DNA from: Steinernema hermaphroditum
Lineage: Eukaryota > Nematoda > Chromadorea > Rhabditida > Steinernematidae
DNA length: 64,000 nt
Direction: 5' to 3'
Assembly: GCA_030435675.1 (NCBI GenBank)
Contig: CM059625.1
Coordinates: 13,826,001 to 13,890,000, forward strand
In this document: piece after piece, positions 57,618-64,000 of the stretch
Layout of the letters: each line of letters begins with the position of its first letter
How positions within the stretch are numbered: the stretch's first letter is position 1
Program-made: the position numbers and the translations under genes
The notes under the pieces: generated by a model
Database searches by the model: none
Seen by the model: only the letters and a program-made list of their open reading frames with translations
What the model was told of the DNA's origin: nothing

Positions 57618-60043
57618 TCAGTAGAAGTTGCCCTGATCTGCGTTCGCCACCTCCTCGACGATGTCTTGGAAGACGTTCTGAAACAAAGACCGTGTTTCAA
57701 TGAAACACCGAGAGCTCATCGAATTTTCACAATGCGCTTCTACAGGAAGTTGAGTGTTTATCGCTTCGCCTTTGCGAGATGTGATCGATGTCTTTTGAAT
57801 TTTGAGCCGCTCCGAACAGTAGCGAGCGTGCGTTGGGGATAGCCCGTCCGCCCTGAACGCAGAGCGAACTTTCAAACGAACCCAAGGTCGCTTCCTTACG
57901 CTAGACGCTTGTCAGGGGGAGCATCGCGCTTTCGTGCTCGAAAATAAGCAGCTCGAAGAACCGGTTTTTGCGCAGCACAGTTCCGAGAAATTACCAAGCG
58001 ATTTGTTGCTCTTTTTGAAACTGAAATCAAGGGCATTTCGTGCGCATCGAATGAAGTTTTCCGTGTTTACAAAGGGATCAGTTGAATTGAAATTCGAAGC
58101 GCAGGCTCACTGCATTTCGTGTCATTTAATGATTTGCTTCGCTTTTCCCGTCCCTCTAATGAGACTTGTTTTGAATGATCGTCGAGACAAAAGTACTTTA
58201 GGTCTCTGGTGTTTCCGGCCGTTTTGTCTGACTTCAATTCTGATTGACGTAAACGGTGAGGTCTGTGCCTACTCATATTGTAGCTATATGTATGCGTGAG
58301 AGTTCAGTTGGAGAAGGTCGCATTTGACGTAATGCGATTAAGTCTTACATCAGCGTCAACTTGGTTGTCGAGGACAGGAGTGAGGTTGAACGAGAGGTTC
58401 TTGGCCTCGTTGTGAACCTCGTTGGTAACATTGACCTGCTTCACGGCATTTGTGTATCCGTCGGCACTGGCACGGACAAGGTACTGTCCGGGAGTAAGCA
58501 GGCGGAAGTAGTCACCCGTCTTCCCTGAAACAAACCATTCGAAGCACTTATCCGGTGTTTGGGCATTACATGTGGTCACGGGGTGCTTGATCGGCTCCTC
58601 AGGCTGACCAGCAGTGATATTGGTTACCCAGATAACGGCATCAGCGATCGGTTGCTTTGTGACGTCATCAAGGACAAGACCCTTTATTCCGGAGTGTGCC
58701 TAAAGTGATGTATTGCCGTCTGGAAAACTGTTATTTCTGTCTTTTCAGCACCTTCCACATGTAGGCGAACAGAGACTTCTTGTTATCCTCCCACAATTGT
58801 TGGAGAGTCTTCGGGTCGGGGAACTTCTCACACGACATTTCCACGGTAATTTCGAATGTGTTGGTGGCCAGGTAGTTGAAGTCCTGCATGCCTCCACTCA
58901 CGGAGTACCAGTTGGCGCCGTTCGTGATGCCTCCCTGACGGGCGAACGCGTCGGCTGCGGTGCCGTCGCAGGGAGCGTGGTCGTTTTTCGCCATATGCGC
59001 ATGGTTGGAAGCGTAAGTGCGGGCGAGATCCCTTCAAGGCAAATGAGTTAGTGTGACGTGACGTGACGTCAGCTTTTAATCAAGATTGAATGTGATTTTT
59101 TTTCTGTTGCCGAGGGACAGATGGAAAGAGGCTAACCTGAATGTAGAGTCGTCAGGGCTACGGGCATAAGTGCTCGACTGGGGGATCTTGCTCGAATCGA
59201 ACGGGTAGTTCGCGACGAGGTCACCTTCGTGGAAATTCGCTGAGAGCACGAACGGGGATGAGAGGATCCATTGACCGACCGCGAGCACTTCCGGTTCACG
59301 CTGAAAAGTGTTTCGCTGAGTGGACTACTGTAGAGAGTCGTGCGAACGAACCGATTCGGAATCAGTAAACATTTCCATCAAGTGATCGTATCGTGGAACC
59401 TGATTCGCTTCCAAGTTGTAAAGCAGTGAGTCTAAATCGGGGAAGTTCCTGTTCAGGTCGACGCCATTGGCATTCGAGCGACCAGTGAGCCAAGCGCGCT
59501 CGCTGGGTGCCTAATCTCGCACAGAGTTTAAATATAAATGATCTCGTCTTACGGTGTTGTACGCCAGTTCAAAGCCATCGGGGTTCATGGAGGGAAGAAT
59601 GTGGAGGGAGGTGTGGTTCAAATAATCGAGAATCTCTTTGTTGCGGTTCTTGATGCCCTCGCAGAAGTGCGTGGCCAAACGGAGCAAGAGCTCGCGTCCA
59701 ACGGCCTCATTGCCATGCATGTTACCAACATATTTCACGTCGGGCTTCACTAAAGCGGTCTTGTTAGAGTAGCTGTCACGGCCTCGCCGCAGCGGTTGAA
59801 CTAACGTTGAACGTGCTGGCCGGGGGTAGTCGAGAATTCAATCACCAACAGGTCGCGGCCCTCGGCCGACTGACCAATCGAATACAGACGGGTGTGGTTG
59901 GGGCATTGTTCAGCTGTCTTTACCAACATCTCGCCCAGGTCGTTATAGGGATGGTACTTCTTCCACTCATTATCATTAACAGCGAAGGATAGCAGTGCGC
60001 AAGCGGAGAGCGCAACGAGAAGCTGCCAGCCGCCAGCCTTCAT
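57618..60043 (-). CDS. egl-21: Metallocarboxypeptidase of the CPE/EGL-21 type (M14B)
   Basis: Zinc carboxypeptidase that trims C-terminal Lys/Arg from neuropeptide precursors in the secretory pathway. Exons: 59806-60043, 59553-59749, 59352-59510, 59137-59300, 58752-59031, 58349-58699, 57618-57677; 482 residues. The start [20 protein letters not shown] is a signal peptide; an in-frame ATG 99 bases upstream would bury it and is not preferred. Zinc and catalytic sites: [17 protein letters not shown] (His, Glu), [28 protein letters not shown] (His), [10 protein letters not shown], and [13 protein letters not shown] with the catalytic Glu. The C-terminal transthyretin-like domain ([20 protein letters not shown]) and a short acidic helix ([15 protein letters not shown]) resembling the CPE sorting tail follow. 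Assignment to CPE rather than CPD follows from the single catalytic domain. Divergent neighbour: the phosphatase at 60581. Confidence 0.9.
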
Positions 60044-60340
60044 CCCAGCGAGCTTATCGAATGCGTTTCTTGCCTCGCCAGTCGGAGCCTCCGCCGTCGG
60101 CGGCACGGCTTTCGCGTACGTACGTATTCCATTTAAGCGCATTCGCGGCCCGTGGGCCGCGACCGCCGCGGCGGGCCCTTATCATCTGTGAGTGTCTCAG
60201 CGCTCTTGCACTCCTTCGCGCTCCCATGTTTCTTGGTCCGTCCGCCTCCGTTCCGACCTCCCGCTCAGCTGGCGGGCGCTTCGGTCTATTGTCGGTATGG
60301 TGCTCGCTGAGGAGCGCGGGCCCTCTTCCTTACCGACTGC

Positions 60341-60352
60341 TGACGTCACGTG
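60341..60352. promoter_or_regulatory. CRE octamer overlapping an E-box between carboxypeptidase and phosphatase
   Basis: TGACGTCACGTG: a palindromic CRE (60341-60348) overlaps a CACGTG E-box (60347-60352) in the 540 bp divergent promoter. CREB/bZIP and bHLH factors bind these motifs. Mammalian CPE is reported to be cAMP-responsive, so control of the carboxypeptidase is plausible; which gene it serves is not shown by sequence. Confidence 0.5.
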
Positions 60353-60580
60353 TCAGCCAGGCGACCCATCGACCGGATGTGCGGGGCGGGCGATGGATTA
60401 CAGCCAGGTCATAGCGCGAATGTATGTATCGTAGTCGCCGAGCCGAGTGGTAAATGTGAATTCACAACGCCCAGCAGCACCAACCACCAACTCTCTTATT
60501 TGCTTCCGAGCAGCGCCTTCGGTTTGGCGCGCACGTGACCAGTTTTTCGAGTATATCTCCCGCAATTTGCAGGTAAAATA

Positions 60581-62067
60581 ATGATCGATGGAAGTAAGGA
60601 AATCCCAATAAACCACTATTTGCCTTCTTCCTCGTCCGATCAGCTGCCCGATCGGAGCGTCATATCGGCCGAATGTCTCGCCGAACTGTTACGTTCACGG
60701 TCGGCGGACAAAAAGCTGCTTATTCTCGACTGTCGCGCCAAAACCTGCATCGACTATTCACTAGTGAGTAGATCAATCTTCGATTAAACCGCAAACTTCC
60801 GTACATTCATAAAACACTGATGGGAACTGATAACAGCGAAACCCGATTCAGACCACCATCGTCGATATTAGGCAAAAACGGGGGCTTATTTTCGCTACGT
60901 TTCTCTGAATGAACGAGGTGCCTTTCTTCAATGGAATGCATTTTTACGAACGGGTCATTAATTCTCGGAATCTCCCTTCCTTTTTATTCTACATTTAATG
61001 CTATTTGACGACGTGATAGAAGTCGAATGTGCGTTGTTTAGATCATTCGCGGGTCCAAACGTCTGCGGTTACCTTCCGTTCTCCAACGAAGGCTACAAAG
61101 CGGAACACTTACGGTTACTTCTTTATCTCCCCAACTCAGCACAAATGAGTGCAAAGTGATTCTCGTCCCCGATTCCATGACATCCAACTCGATAGCTTCA
61201 AAAGTGTACGATATTTTGGCGAAGAAGGACTACTCGGTCGCGTTTCTTGCAGGTAAGCATTTTCAGCCGTACATCTCCGGTATAATGTGTGTTTTTGATT
61301 CAAGAAACGATGGCCGAGATAGCGCAGACGCATCCCGATATCACGGACGAAGTGGATTCGAACGACGAAAACCTCATGAATCTCTCGCGGGAACCCCTTC
61401 CCGACACCTCCTTCATCCTGCCCTCCTTCGCCGCACAGAACCGTGATCGACGGAAAGACACGGATCTGTTTCCGGTGCAAATTCTACCGTATTTATATCT
61501 GGGCAACGCGGATACGGCCAGCAACAGACAAAAACTGGACGCGTAAGTGCCATTGCGTAAATGCTCCGCTCGCATAATTGTAGTTTCAGTCACGGAATCC
61601 GTTTCATCGTCAACGTCACTTCAAATCTTGCAAACACCTTCGAGGAAGACAGCCGTTTCCACTACCTGAAGATCGCGGTTGACGACACTTGTTCACATAA
61701 TCTGGCCGCACACTTTGACGGTAATTTCATTGGAATCACGCGCGAGCTTCAAGGGACGCATTTCTCTTTAGAGGCAATCCAATTTATCGACGAGGCACGG
61801 GCGAAGGGAAGCGCGGTTCTGGTGCACTGCTTGGCGGGAATCAGCCGGTCAGTGACCATTTGCCTCGCCTACCTGATGCACACGATGCACAGTTCGCTGG
61901 AAGATGCGTTCGATCTCCTTCTCAAGCGCAACGGTATGATTGCACCGAACTTTCATTTTATGGGACAACTGACCGACTTTGAACGACAGTTGTTCTCAGC
62001 GAACGGTGCCACACAAGAACCGTCGTCCTCCTGTTCGAACACCTCGTTCAGCAGTTCATCCGAGTGA
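60581..62067 (+). CDS. lip-1: Dual-specificity MAP kinase phosphatase, MKP-3/LIP-1-like
   Basis: Dephosphorylates ERK-type MAP kinases in the cytoplasm. Exons: 60581-60763, 61042-61252, 61305-61542, 61590-61720, 61772-62067, totalling 352 residues. The ATG lies eight bases after a TTTGCAG acceptor. N-terminal rhodanese-like domain (residues 25-130: [18 protein letters not shown] onward) contains a kinase-interaction motif [15 protein letters not shown], close to the LRRLQKGN type of DUSP6. The catalytic domain starts [19 protein letters not shown] and holds the signature [19 protein letters not shown] with Cys and Arg, plus the general acid region [18 protein letters not shown], and [15 protein letters not shown]. 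Intron 4 (61721-61771) is 51 bp, a multiple of three, without stops; the family demands its removal. Ser-rich tail. The KIM and short tail favour lip-1 over vhp-1. Confidence 0.88.
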
Positions 62068-64000
62068 TTTGCCCAGAGTTCTCTTTCTTTGCCCAGAGAT
62101 GCAATTCGGAAGCCGCATGCGAGATGATGACCGCATGCCTTTCATGCACACAAATGCATATAATTTGATAAATTTGTAGCTATTTTTAATTTGCTTTATG
62201 CGCCGTTCATTACTGCATTGTCTGGAACAATTGGTGCCGAGGCGATCGTTTCCATTTTGCATTAATGGCGCCGCCGGTGTAATGTCTTGGCTATTGAGAT
62301 TGCGAAGTGCATACATATTCGCTCCCCGACCTTTGAGCACGGGGAGCGGCGGGGAAGGACTCTGTTGCCTTGCCGCTTGTCTCGGGGATCGCCGCGATAG
62401 CGATCGTCGACGAAGATGCTTTTAAACGAAAAGGAAATCTCCCGCACTTCCGGCCATCCGACTGAAAGCCGAAACTTTTTCACTTCCGGTGGCAAACGAA
62501 GAGTCCAAAGAATATCTGCTTGTCGGCGCCTTTCTTCGTTCGCTTTTTTCCTTGCGCCATTTCCAGTCCGCGGAATAACCTTGGCACAGATTAAACGCCT
62601 GCTTCACATTATGCAAATGCGAGTTCTGCATGTGTTTGTGTGTGAAGTAAAGGTCAAGAGAGCAACATCGCTTTTCATTGCAACGCAAGGATGATTTGAT
62701 TTTGATAGTGGAGAGCTTTTTGCATTCGTGGGGTGTCCAGTTTCAAGGACTTTCAGCTAGTTGAAGGAAGACGCTTAGAAAGGAAGGAGGAGTGGGCGTG
62801 TGGGCCTACGCAAAAGATGGATGTGCGTGGGCTGACTGCTGTGGGAAGGAGTTATCGCATGGCGCAGGAGCCACTGATAATCGTGAAAAGCCTCTGTATG
62901 TTGTTTAACCGGGAATTTTTCTGCCGCTCCTCTCTTAAATACGTAGTAAACAGATTACGTATGCCGTCTCCAGGAACTAAATCAGCGAGCGCAAAAACAG
63001 ACTTCCTAATAGCCATTGTGACGTTTCGAAACGAAAACAACCTTAAAACGCAAACAGCGTAATTTACTCGGAAGAAGGAGTTAAAAACAATAGGAACAGT
63101 CGGATAAACAACATAATCGGCTAACAGTGACTTCCTACCTACTCACGTGTGTGTCCTGACATCACATGTGGGATGGATACGGTAGCAATGCTCCCGTTCA
63201 AACTCACGCAAATTGGTTCGTTATGTCTTTCACCTGTCACCCACAATCAGCTGCCAAGGAGTTCCAGGCACGTAGTTCCGTGAACTAATAACCCCCTTTA
63301 ATCTCATGATCTTTACAACTCAGCAATAGACCATATACGGTATTGTAACCTCATGATGTTTTTAATTGAGCCTTGAAGTAATAGCTGCTTGTTGAATTAA
63401 ATGAAGGCCGCATTGTGATGTTCGCCAAGTGCGTCGTTCCGAGAATTATTGCCATCGTTGACAGCGGTTATTACGCTGCTGACAAAGCGGTCCTCTAAAA
63501 CAATGATCGGCTGTTAGCGCCGGTGCTTTTGCAGCACAGACGGCTAGGGTATTAACAGCGATTTCCTTATTCGTTTTTGTCTGGACGTGAATTATTGTTG
63601 TGCGGTATTGGGGCCTTTAATTGCGAACGGTGGTAGTATTATGTATTTGCGAGGCTTTCTCCTTGTGGCAGGGAACAATTGCTCGTTTTTGCGGTTCTCA
63701 ATAAAATTAGTAAATCATTCTTTTCCGCTTCATAATCGAGTTTTTGATGAAGCAATCATTTGCAGCTATGAGCTCTTCGGAAAAGAACGCGATTCCCTCG
63801 AGCGGCGACGCCCACGTAGTGGGAGGAAGCAGCGAACGTCGAGTAGACTCAGTCGAGCGGAACGCTTTTGAGGGACAAATGAAAATGTGAATCTGAGCGA
63901 GAACAATGAAAGCGTTCACAAACCGTGAACATATGCACTTACGCAATAAGCACAGAAACACCTACTCTCTCTAATGGAATAAGAAACGAAGTTCTTTCTT
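62068..64000. other. 3' flank and intergenic DNA, nothing recognised
   Basis: Past the phosphatase stop no open frame has domain content. Frames at 62733-63062 and 63587-63871 are small and lack splice support. The phosphatase 3' end probably lies near 62160. I saw no tRNA, repeat or transposon ends. Confidence 0.4.

Noticed and set aside
60043..60142. Upstream in-frame ATG of the carboxypeptidase (MRLNGIRTYAKAV...)
   Set aside because: Starting there would put 33 polar residues in front of the signal peptide; the downstream Met gives a normal secretory start.

Overview
The window reads as nuclear DNA of a rhabditid-type nematode. Its genes are split by many 40-50 bp GT-AG introns. Start codons often sit a few bases after a TTTCAG-like 3' splice site, as expected for trans-spliced nematode messages. 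The gene set is also nematode-like: a condensin II HCP-6/CAP-D3, ACDH-11-type acyl-CoA dehydrogenases, an inversin-like ankyrin protein, ONECUT and PRD homeobox genes, TIM17, glutamate dehydrogenase, a CPE/EGL-21-type carboxypeptidase and a LIP-1/MKP-3-type phosphatase. Small intergenic spaces and a lineage-specific 'MDAVPYEFC' protein recall clade IV worms such as Steinernema, but I cannot prove the genus.

Left part (1-11.3 kb): a tandem, chimeric segmental duplication. A basic unit (acyl-CoA dehydrogenase on +, a small Rho-type GTPase on -, and the 5' end of the ankyrin gene on +) is present about three times. Unit A has a good acdh gene (its 5' end lies outside the window), rho A, and a copy of the ankyrin promoter, exon 1 and start of exon 2. 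That copy is fused in mid-exon to unit B, whose acdh lacks its N-terminal part. Unit B has rho B and two transposon insertions (a mariner and a Merlin), both recognisable by comparison with empty sites in sister units. Unit C keeps only a ~130 bp acdh remnant, rho C, and then the intact ankyrin gene. All three rho genes carry a conserved heat-shock-element-like array just past their 3' ends.

Middle part (11-35 kb): the inversin/MLT-4-like ankyrin gene (+), a tiny unrecognised membrane protein (-), hcp-6 (+), a nematode-restricted unknown gene (-), a small K50 PRD-class homeobox gene (+), and a ONECUT homeobox gene (-) whose homeodomain is cut by a 3.8 kb intron. About 8 kb here is intergenic or intronic with little I can recognise.

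Right part (35-64 kb): a 14 kb gene (-) for a huge type I membrane protein (signal peptide, C-type lectin, LDLa, three CUB, many sushi, discoidin, HYR, ephrin-receptor-like, EGF and LamG/pentraxin-like domains, TM, short tail) with the architecture of Drosophila Uninflatable. One of its introns carries an 831 bp MULE-like element with ~220 bp inverted repeats and a 9 bp target duplication. Then come timm-17 (-), gdh-1 (-), the carboxypeptidase (-) and, divergently, the MAP-kinase phosphatase (+). Four perfect CRE octamers (TGACGTCA) lie within about 3.1 kb across the gdh/carboxypeptidase/phosphatase region.

No CRISPR array, tRNA or rRNA was seen. All exon coordinates are hand-derived from reading frames and splice consensus and have not been tested against transcripts.
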